Source: Candidatus Equimonas faecalis (lineage in GTDB: Bacteria > Bacteroidota > Bacteroidia > Bacteroidales > Bacteroidaceae). From it: a DNA stretch of 40,890 bases. The position numbers and the translations under genes are program-made. The notes under the pieces are model-generated. The model was not told the origin of the DNA and did not search any database. It worked only from the letters and a program-made list of their open reading frames with translations. Where the stretch lies: the NCBI GenBank assembly GCA_018066245.1, contig JAGHRT010000012.1, positions 1 to 40,890 of the forward strand, written 5' to 3'. Positions 8,914-15,790 of this stretch are shown in pieces (positions within the stretch are counted from its first letter, which is position 1; the number at the start of each line of letters is the position of its first letter).

Positions 8914-9040
8914 GGTTTTATAGGTTTAAGCGCCTACGGCTGTTTAACGGTATATAAGGTAAAAAATGCCACAAATTACCATCATTCTTGCATAAAAAGT
9001 ATGGAAAAGTGTGGGAAATCCATTAAAAAGGTTTAAAATA

Positions 9041-9072
9041 TTTGTTTAGTCCAAACTAAACTATTACCTTTG
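9041..9072 (+). promoter_or_regulatory. Promoter with embedded operator for the toxin-antitoxin-chaperone operon
   Basis: TTTG at 9041-9044 and TACCTTTG at 9065-9072 match the Bacteroidales -33 (TTTG) and -7 (TAnnTTTG) elements with a 20-base spacer. Within that spacer lies an inverted repeat, GTTTAGT (9044-9050) and ACTAAAC (9055-9061), separated by CCAA. A site in that position suits an autorepressor such as the HTH antitoxin encoded downstream. The start codon of the first gene is about 75 bases further on. Confidence 0.78.
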
Positions 9073-9146
9073 CAGCCGAAAACATCTATCATGCAACCAA
9101 AATGATCATCATCTTTAATGAAATAATATATAAGACACCATAGAAT

Positions 9147-9593
9147 ATGGCAGAATACACTCTCAAACCTATGGAAGCTGTAGTTGGCAAGCAGTCATTT
9201 GAGATGCTTGTGAAGGATGGTGTTTGCCTATTTGAAGACTTTGAGAACAATGTGGAGGCTCTGTATAAGGGTGAAGTTGCCAGTCTATATGCACTTATGA
9301 ATGATGTGGCAAATCTAAAATCCTTACCTGTTACAAAGTTTCATCCATATAACAAAGGTGATGCTGCTGTCAGAGAATTTGAATTCAAAACAAAGCATTT
9401 AAGAGCATATGCTATCGAGAAGCCTGGCGGTAAAATTGTTATCATCGGTGGCACGAAGGCAAACCAAAAGAAGGACGAAGCGACCTTTAGGAAATATAAG
9501 AATCAATATGTTGAAAGTCTAAAAAGTAACTATTATGACACGAGAAAAACTACTCAGGTGTCCAGAATATTGGACTACACTCATCCAGAATGA
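9147..9593 (+). CDS. RelE/HigB-like toxin of a toxin-antitoxin-chaperone system
   Basis: A 148-aa protein whose second half (FEFKTKHLRAYAIEK..GGKIVIIGGTKANQKKDE) matches the RelE/HigB-type mRNA-interferase fold: basic strand, GG turn, then a lysine-rich helix. Known HigB toxins cut mRNA on the ribosome. The N-terminal ~60 residues are longer than in minimal HigB and unassigned. The antitoxin gene overlaps its last 59 bases. Toxin-first order, the HTH antitoxin and the third SecB-like gene identify a tripartite TAC operon. Catalytic residues cannot be assigned with confidence by eye. Confidence 0.8.
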   Translation: MAEYTLKPMEAVVGKQSFEMLVKDGVCLFEDFENNVEALYKGEVASLYALMNDVANLKSLPVTKFHPYNKGDAAVREFEFKTKHLRAYAIEKPGGKIVIIGGTKANQKKDEATFRKYKNQYVESLKSNYYDTRKTTQVSRILDYTHPE

Positions 9594-9948
9594 ACTCTAT
9601 CGTCAGATTCAATCGTATATGGAAGAGCATAACATGAACAAGGCGCAACTTGCAGAACATCTTGGATGCAGTCGTGGATATGTTACGCAGCTCCTCAATG
9701 GAGACTTTGATCACAAGATTAGTAAACTAGTTGAACTATCGTTAGCAATTGGATTGGCTCCTTCTGTTAGTTTTAAGAATTTGGAACATGTGGATGATGG
9801 GGTAAGCTTCAAGTGTAAAGGAATCATTGAAGCTGTGCCTAGATTTACACTCTCAAAAAATAAAATGATTGCAATTCCCGCTCAAAAATATAATCAACAG
9901 GTTAACGGTTATACAAATTCAACTTGTTTTGAACTAAAAGTGGGATAA
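9535..9948 (+). CDS. HigA-like HTH (XRE) antitoxin with C-terminal extension
   Basis: A 137-aa protein. Residues 1-30 match the usual lead-in of this antitoxin group (REKLLRCPEYWTTLIQNELY), supporting the start at 9535 inside the toxin gene. Residues ~33-75 are an XRE helix-turn-helix (MNKAQLAEHLGCSRGYVTQLL). About 60 residues follow the HTH, ending KIIG-like hydrophobic patches and QQVNGYTNST. In mycobacterial TAC systems a similar C-terminal chaperone-addiction (ChAD) tail makes the antitoxin depend on its SecB-like partner; that is the inferred role here. It probably represses its own promoter through the palindrome at 9044-9061. Confidence 0.85.
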   Translation: MTREKLLRCPEYWTTLIQNELYRQIQSYMEEHNMNKAQLAEHLGCSRGYVTQLLNGDFDHKISKLVELSLAIGLAPSVSFKNLEHVDDGVSFKCKGIIEAVPRFTLSKNKMIAIPAQKYNQQVNGYTNSTCFELKVG

Positions 9949-9966
9949 ATATTTTTTGATATAATA

Positions 9967-10401
9967 ATGGAAAAACAGATTCGATTACAATATAGATATC
10001 TAAGGATAGCAGATGATCAATTTGCTACCTTTGAAGAGAACTACGATCCGACTACCAATGTAGAGTTCCAGAATAGTGTTTCTTTTAGTTATGACTATGA
10101 GAACAATCTCCTTTCATGCTTAGGGACCATTACTTATGTACAAAAGGAAAAGGTAATTCTCAAGTTGGGTTTGAGTAGTTATTTCATGCTGCACCCTGAT
10201 TGTGTATCAGAGTTGATGAATGAAGGAAATTTGTGTTGTCCGAAGGAGTTCCTTTGGCAATTTGCTTCGTTGAATTATGGTAGCATTCGTGGCGTGTTAT
10301 ATGAACGGACAAAGGATTCTGAGTTAAGTGCATTAATACTTCCTCCTTTCTACTTTGATCAATTAATCAAAGATGGCATTTGCTTTGACAAGAAAAAATA
10401 G
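9967..10401 (+). CDS. SecB-like chaperone of the toxin-antitoxin-chaperone operon
   Basis: A 144-aa protein with SecB-like layout: mixed beta strands (NVEFQNSVSFSYDYE, CLGTITYVQKEKVILKLGLSSYFML), then an acidic helix region, and near the C-terminus ALILPPFYFDQLIKDG, which lines up with the LNLAPVNFDALF ending of E. coli SecB. Length is close to SecB (155 aa). It starts 18 bases after the antitoxin stop. In Mycobacterium tuberculosis the equivalent (Rv1957) folds and protects the HigA antitoxin. Similarity is remote and was judged by eye; position as third gene of a HigBA operon strengthens the call. Confidence 0.72.
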   Translation: MEKQIRLQYRYLRIADDQFATFEENYDPTTNVEFQNSVSFSYDYENNLLSCLGTITYVQKEKVILKLGLSSYFMLHPDCVSELMNEGNLCCPKEFLWQFASLNYGSIRGVLYERTKDSELSALILPPFYFDQLIKDGICFDKKK

Positions 10402-10581
10402 AATACCCAGTTTTTGTAACTCTATGGCAGTTGATGTTATGCATATATTCAGAGATGTTCCAAGTGGAGTTTCTCTATTAGTAAATACTAATGTGTCTCT
10501 CAACTAATGAAGATTCGTTTAGGTAGTTTCATAACTTTATAAGACTCCACCTTCCAAACACGCAGGGTATGTTAAAAGTAA

Positions 10582-10614
10582 AACTTCCGCCCTCATATTC
10601 AGAGAGCGGAAGTT
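10582..10614. terminator. Hairpin between converging operons
   Basis: Arms AACTTCCGC (10582-10590) and GCGGAAGTT (10606-10614) pair perfectly over nine bases with a 15-base loop. It lies between the end of the chaperone gene (plus) and the end of the amidase gene (minus), so it may end transcription from both sides, although no clear T-run follows. The remaining 10402-10581 stretch holds no supported gene, only a 27-codon frame at 10424-10507 without family resemblance. Confidence 0.6.
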
Positions 10615-10622
10615 ACTGATGA

Positions 10623-11129
10623 TTACCAGATGGGCTTGCCTTCCCACAATCCTGCGGGCTGAAGGTCGGCGTATTCCACCATAGCATCGAAGCAGGGACA
10701 TCGCTTGATGTACTCGTTGGGGGTAATCTTGCCATCGCCGTTCAAATCGGGACTGAGGTCGCGATGCCCGAGGATGATGGCCTTGGGATAGTCCTGGTGG
10801 AGTTGCGTGAGTAATTCGCAAAGGGACTTCTTCTGGGCTTCGTTGCGGGTGTCGGCGGGATGGCCGTCTTTGTCCAGGCCTCCGACATAGCAGATGCCGA
10901 TGCTGTTTCTGTTATGATTGCGGCAATGGGCACCGATACTGGTGAGGGGACGACCGGCAGAAATGGTGCCGTCTTGTTCCACGACTAAATGATAGCCGCA
11001 ATCTACAAAGCCTCGCTGCAGGTGCCACCGCTTGATGTCAGCAACGGTGAAATGCTGATTCTCACGCGTGGCGGAACAATGAAGGATGATGAAGGAAATG
11101 GTGCGTTTGGTTTGCTTGTAACTTGACAT
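10623..11129 (-). CDS. N-acetylmuramoyl-L-alanine amidase (Amidase_2)
   Basis: Read from ATG at 11129 the protein is 168 aa: MSSYKQTKRTISF, then IILHCSATREN with the first zinc histidine, HYHL-type core GYHLVVEQDGTI, NRNSIGICYVGG, and GHRDLSPDLNGDGKI...CPCFDA with the last ligands. It cleaves the amide bond between MurNAc and the stem peptide. A longer frame reaches 11168, but its extra residues come from a 6-base repeat array, so the shorter start is preferred. HU-like / smalltalk / amidase is a recurrent trio in Bacteroidales genomes near surface-polysaccharide loci, and may come from a phage or integrated element. Confidence 0.92.
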   Translation of the reverse strand: MSSYKQTKRTISFIILHCSATRENQHFTVADIKRWHLQRGFVDCGYHLVVEQDGTISAGRPLTSIGAHCRNHNRNSIGICYVGGLDKDGHPADTRNEAQKKSLCELLTQLHQDYPKAIILGHRDLSPDLNGDGKITPNEYIKRCPCFDAMVEYADLQPAGLWEGKPIW

Positions 11130-11142
11130 AGGAAATGAAATA

Positions 11143-11221
11143 ACGAAAACGGAGGGGCCAACGGCCACAAAAACGAAGTGACGAAGGCCTTGTTTTCGTT
11201 ATAGTTATCGTTTTCGTTGAT
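11143..11221. repeat. Hexanucleotide AACGAA array with strand switch
   Basis: Upstream of the amidase the plus strand reads AACGAAAACGG, GGGGCC, CGGCCAC and ACGAAG, then switches to the complementary words TTTTCG, TTATAG and TTATCG up to the smalltalk stop. The period is six. The same words with the same GGCC-containing spacers recur inside coding regions at about 20464-20515 and 26615-26760. The two halves can fold into an imperfect hairpin in the amidase leader. Confidence 0.75.
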
Positions 11222-11332
11222 TTAAATCAGTCCTGCGCAACTGGAGATGCCCAGGCTTGTTGCGATGGCACTGAGGAGTGCGAGGATGGTGTTGATGATG
11301 ATGGTCCAGCGGTTTTTCTTATCGTTTGACAT
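11222..11332 (-). CDS. Smalltalk protein (small membrane peptide)
   Basis: A 36-aa frame, MSNDKKNRWTIIINTILALL then SAIATSLGISSCAGLI, reads from ATG at 11332 to TAA at 11222-11224. One hydrophobic helix follows a charged N-terminus. The sequence and its place between the HU-like and amidase genes match the tiny Bacteroides 'smalltalk' family. Its function is unknown; holin- or leader-like roles have no proof here. Confidence 0.88.
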   Translation of the reverse strand: MSNDKKNRWTIIINTILALLSAIATSLGISSCAGLI

Positions 11333-11340
11333 TGATTTGT

Positions 11341-11525
11341 GGAATTTAGGAAATTAGACATTAAGAAAATTAGGATGCTTTTTAACGAAAACGAAGGACG
11401 AAAATGGGGAGAGAGTTGAAGAGGAAGAGTTTTTCAGAACTGAGTAAACTGAGGACTACATCCTAATGATTATTATCCCCTACCCCTCTGCCCTCGAGTT
11501 TTCGTCTTCGTTTTAGTTTTCGTTA
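11341..11525. repeat. Octamer and hexamer repeat words flanking the smalltalk/HU spacer
   Basis: 11341-11375 repeats in steps of eight (GGAATTTA, GGAAATTA, GAAAATTA). At 11383-11405 AACGAAAACGAAGGACGAAAA appears in essence, and at 11499-11525 its near reverse complement (TTTTCGTCTTCGTTTT words), about 95 bases away. The two stretches form an imperfect inverted repeat around a unique core. No gene was seen in this spacer. Confidence 0.65.
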
Positions 11526-11532
11526 ATGACGC

Positions 11533-11925
11533 TTACTCTTCCTCGTCGGTGCGGACGAAGGAGACTTCGGGGTTGTTGGCAGAGAGCTTGTACTTCATCG
11601 TGGCGCTCTCGGTGAAACGGGCACTGATGCGCTTGATGTTGGCGTTGCTGAACTCCACGGAGGTGCGGGTGGCGTCACTCTTGATGGTGGGACGGAAGCT
11701 GCCGAGGAGCCCCATACGCACGGAGTCGCCATTCTGCAGGTGGGCGATGATCTTCTCCTCCAGGGCGGAGATGACGGCACGGATGTCGTGGACGGTGACG
11801 GTACACTCCTGGGAAATCTCCTGAGCGATCTTTTCGAGTTTGATGACACTGACGGGGCCTGCCATAGCGTAGAACATAGCAGCACCGGTCTTAAGGTTTT
11901 TACCTTCACGAAGTTTGTACTTCAT
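11533..11925 (-). CDS. HU-like DNA-binding protein (Bacteroidales HU-HIG family)
   Basis: The 130-aa product has an HU/IHF-like core: an N-terminal beta segment (KYKLREGKNLKTG), helices around IAQEISQECTVTVHDIRAVISALEEKI, then GDSVRMGLLGSFRPTIKS, which is the HU arm-preceding beta sheet. The acidic tail (TDEEE) is typical of the Bacteroidales subfamily. It should bind or bend DNA. Its start lies against an octamer array (11928 onward), leaving no ordinary promoter directly upstream. It leads the HU / smalltalk / amidase group on the minus strand. Confidence 0.9.
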   Translation of the reverse strand: MKYKLREGKNLKTGAAMFYAMAGPVSVIKLEKIAQEISQECTVTVHDIRAVISALEEKIIAHLQNGDSVRMGLLGSFRPTIKSDATRTSVEFSNANIKRISARFTESATMKYKLSANNPEVSFVRTDEEE

Positions 11926-11927
11926 AA

Positions 11928-12110
11928 TTTAGACGTTTTAAAAATTAGACATTGAGGAATTTAGACATTTAGGAATTTGGACATTTAGGAAATTAGACAT
12001 TGAGGCAGGCAAGAATTGAGACTCCTTGGTTTCTGGTTTCCTTGGTTCCTTGATTCCTTGATTCCTAGATTCCTATGTTCCAAATTTCCCTGATTCTTAG
12101 GATTTCGAGA
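11928..12110. repeat. Octanucleotide array, first copy (AGGAATTT then TTCCTTGA words)
   Basis: The stretch reads in steps of eight: AATTTAGA, CATTTAGG and AAATTAGA words to about 12000, a joint containing GAGGCAGGCAAG, then CTCCTTGG, TTCCTTGA, TTCCTAGA and TTCCAAAT words to 12110. The second half is roughly the reverse complement of the first, so the array can fold back. The joint is similar to that of the second array at about 12450 (AGGCAGGCAGG), showing the two arrays are related copies. Confidence 0.9.
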
Positions 12111-12118
12111 ATCCATTT

Positions 12119-12201
12119 GCGGGAGTATACTCGCGTTGTCACGCAAGTATATGAGCGTTTTCACGCAAGTATATGAGAGGAAATCCGCAAGCCTATGAGC
12201 G
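12119..12201. repeat. Four 22-bp-spaced iterons (possible replication or regulatory site)
   Basis: Four 17-base units start exactly 22 bases apart at 12119, 12141, 12163 and 12185. Units two and three are ACGCAAGTATATGAGCG and the same with AGAG ending; units one and four are diverged. Each unit has CGC...GCG ends and is partly palindromic. Spacing of 22 (about two helical turns) suits a protein binding the same face of DNA repeatedly, such as an initiator or partition protein. Further right, 12324-12360 has TTGGCGGGTA twice plus two degenerate copies. Role as an origin is inferred from the primase and RepA-like genes nearby. Confidence 0.8.
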
Positions 12202-12369
12202 GAAGGGCGACTGCCTTGGACTTCGGCTGGGTTACTGACTTTGGCCCGTGTCCTTTGTGCCATCGTGTTCTCCGACGTCCCTCGCTGAAAGACAATGCAA
12301 AGATACAACATTACGGAAGGCCGTTGGCGGGTATTGGCGGGTATTGCCGTATTTGGCGGGATTTTTTCA

Positions 12370-12535
12370 CTCGAAATTAGAAAATTAGAAAGTTAGGAAA
12401 TTAGAAAATTAGAAAGTTAGGAAATTAGAAATTTAGGAAGTTAGACTTTTAGGCAGGCAGGAAATGGGATACATTGGCTCCAGGTTTCCTTGGTTCCTAG
12501 ATTCCTTGGTTCCTAGATTCCCAAATTTCTCCTTA
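12370..12535. repeat. Octanucleotide array, second copy
   Basis: Words TAGAAAAT, TAGAAAGT and TAGGAAAT step by eight from 12370 to about 12445. A joint with AGGCAGGCAGG follows, then TTCCTTGG and TTCCTAGA words to 12530. The order (purine-rich then pyrimidine-rich) and the joint match the copy at 11928-12110. The two copies sit either side of the iteron region. The right end touches the stop of the DUF4248 gene. Confidence 0.9.
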
Positions 12536-12721
12536 CGGATCATCAGGATTTATGCCGTAAAAGTCGCAGATGATTTTCACAGCTTTGGGTGGTAGGATGT
12601 GGGTGTGTCGCGTCATACCGACAGCACGGAGCTCTTCGGCGTGTTCACGTGTCCAACGGCTGAAAGTGCGAAGGGACACGCCTGCCATCATAGCTAATTG
12701 GGATTTAGTGTAAGATTTCAT
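12533..12721 (-). CDS. DUF4248-type small HTH protein
   Basis: A 62-aa protein, KSYTKSQLAMMAGVSLRTFSRW followed by LPPKAVKIICDFYGI, with a clear MerR/HTH-like helix-turn-helix in the first 30 residues. It matches the DUF4248 family found in Bacteroidales mobile elements and near primase genes. Likely a DNA-binding regulator or initiator accessory; the iterons at 12119-12201 are the nearest candidate target. It reads in the same direction as the primase and ATPase genes, but a plus-strand four-helix-bundle gene and arrays separate it from them. Confidence 0.85.
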   Translation of the reverse strand: MKSYTKSQLAMMAGVSLRTFSRWTREHAEELRAVGMTRHTHILPPKAVKIICDFYGINPDDP

Positions 12722-12740
12722 TGCTTATTTGAAGTTTGAC

Positions 12741-12905
12741 AGGTTGGAAATTAGGAAATTAGAAAGTTAGGAAATTAGAAAGTTAGGAAATTAGACAAAT
12801 AGGAAATTAGGAAATTAGATATTTGGGAAATGGAATACGATAAGAAAACCATCTATAGGAAGGAATTTAGGAAATTTGAAAATGAGGATTCCAGGAAGTT
12901 TTCAG
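12741..12905. repeat. Octanucleotide array running into four-helix-bundle gene 2
   Basis: GGAAATTA and GAAAGTTA words repeat in steps of eight from 12741 to the ATG at 12830. The period reappears inside the gene between about 12857 and 12905 (ATTTAGGA, AATTTGAA, AATGAGGA), where it encodes the residues KEFRKFENEDSRKF. The N-terminal tail of the protein is therefore made of repeat-derived sequence. Confidence 0.88.
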
Positions 12906-13327
12906 GTTCGTTAAAACCGTTAATGACAGAAGAACAAAAGTCTGCGGAACGCATACCTATAGATGAATTGGCATTTGATTTCAGTTGTCGCGTGACCCGC
13001 TTGTATAAGTGGTTAAATGAGGGAAAACTGAGTAAAGCTGATCGAGATATTGTCGGCACCTACGGGTTACAGATGTTGCGTTCTGCTTCTAGTATTAGTG
13101 CCAATCTCAATGAAGCGAAGCACCCTCAAAGCGATGCAGACTATCTTAGCAAAGTTTCTATTTCACTGAAGGAGGCACGTGAAACCGAACATTGGTTAAG
13201 ACTGCTGAATGCCAATGGCTACTTCAAAGAACCTCAATATGCTTCTTTAAATCACGACCTCGATAGAATCTTGCGTATTCTCGTTACAATTACCACCAAG
13301 GTGCGTGAACGACTCCGCAAAAGATAA
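12830..13327 (+). CDS. Four-helix-bundle protein 2
   Basis: A 165-aa protein. After a charged, repeat-encoded tail of about 28 residues comes LKPLMTEE and then a helical core with MLRSASSISANLNEAKHPQSDADYLSKVS and KEARETEHWLRLL, the four-helix-bundle (S23/IVP) signature. It is clearly paralogous to the gene at 19271 (shared LKPLMTEE, VTRLY/MTRLY, ADFLSK/ADYLSK). It lies opposite in strand to the surrounding mobile module and is wrapped on both sides by 8-base arrays in opposite orientation. Function is unknown; relatives bind RNA or reverse transcriptase. Confidence 0.87.
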   Translation: MEYDKKTIYRKEFRKFENEDSRKFSGSLKPLMTEEQKSAERIPIDELAFDFSCRVTRLYKWLNEGKLSKADRDIVGTYGLQMLRSASSISANLNEAKHPQSDADYLSKVSISLKEARETEHWLRLLNANGYFKEPQYASLNHDLDRILRILVTITTKVRERLRKR

Positions 13328-13420
13328 ATTCCCAAGTTCCCAGATTCCCAAGTTCCCAGATTCCCAAGTTCCCAAGTTCCTATATTCCTAAGTTCCTAAA
13401 TTCCTTAATTCCAAACTTCC
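13325..13420. repeat. Octanucleotide array downstream of four-helix-bundle gene 2
   Basis: AAGTTCCC, AGATTCCC and AAGTTCCT words repeat in steps of eight from the gene's stop to inside the 3' end of the primase-like gene on the other strand. They are the complement type of the GGAAATTA words upstream, so the four-helix-bundle gene is flanked by inverted array halves. The last codons of the primase-like gene (about EVWN) lie inside the array. Confidence 0.9.
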
Positions 13421-14313
13421 CCAACGGCCACATCGGCGATGTCGGTATTTGGCGGATACTGTTCGAGGGCACTGACGATGCTGTACTTTATATTCTGACC
13501 AAAAAGCCGGAGCTTTTCGTTCCACTCATCATAACAACCGGAATCGGGGAAGACTATCACACGACGTCCCGTGAGAGGCCGCAGTTTTTCTGGCGTTAGA
13601 CCTTTGCAACCGCCAGTGGCAAGCCACACGAACTGCGGGAAGAACATTGCGCAGACCACTGCTGATTTCTCTGATTCCACAAGCGCTACGGTGTCTTCGG
13701 GACGTGAAGGAAGAAGGTGCACACCAAAGAGGCACTGCGTAAGTGTCCATCCTTCCGCAAGTTCCCCCTGGCGTTGGAGAAGTGTATGCACCCAGTTGGG
13801 ATTTCCCGTGCGATGACCATCAGGAGTATAATGCATCACCTTTCCCGTCCGTACACGTTGCTGCACATCTATCTGCCAGAAGATAACGGCGCCATCACGC
13901 GTGGCTCCGAGGCGATAATCGTCCATTACGCAACGGCAGCGGTCTTTTTCTGCGGGCAGGGAACGCAGCCATTGTACGAAACGACTGGCATCTGACAGGC
14001 TGCGCGTCACATAATCGGGATCAATCGCGCAGAGAGGGGCCGGAGCAATGTTGCGAACGATGTGAGGCCTGACATAAACACTGCGCCTGTCGGTTGGTGA
14101 TTGTGGGTGTTCTCGGTAATAGTCGCGCGGGGTATAATGATAGCCGCACGACTGTTCGTGGTCGCACTTTCCGCACGTGACATCGACATAGGCCAACGTT
14201 TCAGCATTGATGTAGCGGGTGAAACATTTCTTGCGCCCACAACTGGGACATTCGTATTTGGGATGCGGACGACCGTCACGCTTCCGCTCAAGACAAAATT
14301 TATAAGACTTCAT
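13405..14313 (-). CDS. Primase-like protein (DUF6371 type)
   Basis: The 302-aa protein opens with a zinc ribbon (YECPSCGRKKCF ... VTCGKCDHE, cysteines at about 22, 25, 47 and 50), as in primases, then has a Toprim-like half: DTVALVESEKSAVVCAMFF, WLATGGCKGLTPEKL and RRVIVFPDSGCYDEW, with the catalytic glutamate and DSG in the expected places. It matches the DUF6371/PG0870-type proteins of Bacteroidales mobile elements. It should work with the RepA-like ATPase encoded just upstream (14450-15619). Its C-terminus is overlapped by a repeat array. Confidence 0.85.
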   Translation of the reverse strand: MKSYKFCLERKRDGRPHPKYECPSCGRKKCFTRYINAETLAYVDVTCGKCDHEQSCGYHYTPRDYYREHPQSPTDRRSVYVRPHIVRNIAPAPLCAIDPDYVTRSLSDASRFVQWLRSLPAEKDRCRCVMDDYRLGATRDGAVIFWQIDVQQRVRTGKVMHYTPDGHRTGNPNWVHTLLQRQGELAEGWTLTQCLFGVHLLPSRPEDTVALVESEKSAVVCAMFFPQFVWLATGGCKGLTPEKLRPLTGRRVIVFPDSGCYDEWNEKLRLFGQNIKYSIVSALEQYPPNTDIADVAVGEVWN

Positions 14314-14449
14314 ATTATTCCTGTTTTTGGCGTCCGTAGTCCGTCCGCCCTAAATATAGGCGGACGGACAAACGGACTGAATAAGTGAACTGTGAAAAAG
14401 TGAACAATTGAGAATGTGGGAAAATAAAATCATCTCATCATTCATCACT

Positions 14450-15619
14450 TCATATCATATCGGGCGTTAGCATTGAGGGGGATGGCGGCAGCATAATAAG
14501 CCCCATCATATCTTGCAGGAAGCCACGCTCCAGTAAACGTTTGATAAGGTCCTGGGCTGCCGTACGCTTCATCATTCCGTGGTCTATAATTTGCTTGACA
14601 AGTTCACTGCGGTTGATGCCGATGCGCAGCGCCTCACCAAACAGTTCCTGCATATGCGATAGGTGCTCTTCGTCATTGACAGAGCGCTTTTGCGATACTT
14701 CCTGCTCACGTTCAGCACGCGCGGTTTCCAAATGCTTGCCGATGACGCTCATATCACATGTGGGTATGCCCTCGCTATACACCACCTGCCACTTGGGCAC
14801 TCTGGCACGGCGAAAGACTGTGTTCTCAAACGTCATCACATTACCTACCTTCTTACATTCAGTGGCAGCACCGCACTTGTTGATGATTTCCTTGCCAATC
14901 CAACCGCGAGCTGTGTTGTCTCCCATATTGTTGTGAAGCACCACCACAAGGGCACATTCCACCTCCGTGGCCAGTTGCATCAGTTCCTGGACATAGCGCG
15001 GACAATCAATTGGGTCATTGATGTCAGGAACAAGGTCGCGAATGCCATCGATGACGGCTAATGACGGACGTTCGTGCAACAACACACGCGCTACCATCCG
15101 CCGACGTTCAGAAAAGTCCAACTTGCGCAGATTGAGAACTTTCAGTTCATTGTACTCGTCGTGCGGTGAACGTTGTCCCATAGCGAGCATACGGAGATAC
15201 ATCGCATTGGTATCAGCAATGTACTGCTCCGTGTCAAACACAACGATTTTGTTTTGTTCGCGCAATCGTCGCAGCGGCCCCCACTCTCCTGCCAACAAGG
15301 CGGCCGTAAGCAGAGTGATGTAAGTGGTTTTGCCGGACTTGGCCTGAGCCTGAACAAGCGTCAGATCACCGACGGAGAGATACGGCACGCCATTCACTTC
15401 AAGAAGATACTCCACTTCAGGATACTCTTTCTCCGTACTCAGGAGATACTGCTCATAAAAGAAGCGCAGTTCCTGTTCCTCTGCCGTAGGAGAATCCGCA
15501 GCTTGAAGGATGATGTCGCGGGCCGAAAGTGCCGGTGACATAGGGTTAATCACTTGCGTCTGTGTGGTAGCAGGCGCAACCTGTCCGGAGACAGGATTTG
15601 AAGAGTTTTGATTTATCAT
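14450..15619 (-). CDS. RepA-like ATPase / replicative helicase (AAA_25)
   Basis: A 389-aa RecA-fold protein. The Walker A loop QAKSGKTT is at residues 92-99, Walker B LAVIDG at 187-192 followed by IRDLVPD, and a VVLHNN sensor strand near 225. This is the RepA/DnaB-like hexameric ATPase common in Bacteroidales mobile elements and phage-like islands, paired with the zinc-ribbon primase next door. The C-terminal ~80 residues contain a predicted winged-helix-like region (GINRSELVKQIIDHGMMKRTAAQDLIKRLLERGF). It is first in the minus-strand module. The 136-base gap to the primase gene holds a tandem of GGCGGACGGAC-like words only. Confidence 0.88.
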   Translation of the reverse strand: MINQNSSNPVSGQVAPATTQTQVINPMSPALSARDIILQAADSPTAEEQELRFFYEQYLLSTEKEYPEVEYLLEVNGVPYLSVGDLTLVQAQAKSGKTTYITLLTAALLAGEWGPLRRLREQNKIVVFDTEQYIADTNAMYLRMLAMGQRSPHDEYNELKVLNLRKLDFSERRRMVARVLLHERPSLAVIDGIRDLVPDINDPIDCPRYVQELMQLATEVECALVVVLHNNMGDNTARGWIGKEIINKCGAATECKKVGNVMTFENTVFRRARVPKWQVVYSEGIPTCDMSVIGKHLETARAEREQEVSQKRSVNDEEHLSHMQELFGEALRIGINRSELVKQIIDHGMMKRTAAQDLIKRLLERGFLQDMMGLIMLPPSPSMLTPDMI

Positions 15620-15764
15620 ATTGCTTTGAGCAAGGGCTTAGTGCCTTGAACTCGCTGCAAAATTGCAAAAGCAAGCTCCATAAGTGCAAGAGCCAATTTT
15701 AGGAAAAGAATTGCAAGATTTAGAATGCTGATTTACAAAAACATACTACAGCGAATGCCGAAAC

Positions 15765-15790
15765 GGCAAATTTCATGAAATTCATTTGCC
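15765..15790 (+). promoter_or_regulatory. Inverted repeat over the start codon of gene 15775
   Basis: GGCAAAT (15765-15771) and ATTTGCC (15784-15790) flank the ATG at 15775-15777 with a 12-base loop. Just upstream GCCG-AAAC-GGC also pairs. A fold here could hide the start codon in the mRNA, or the site could be an operator. Only the pairing is seen; regulation is inferred. Confidence 0.45.

Noticed and set aside
10424..10507. 27-codon frame after the chaperone gene
   Set aside because: No recognisable features and no good start context.
12370..12830. Possible CRISPR array
   Set aside because: The period is only eight bases, and there are no spacers, no 25-40 bp repeats and no cas genes.
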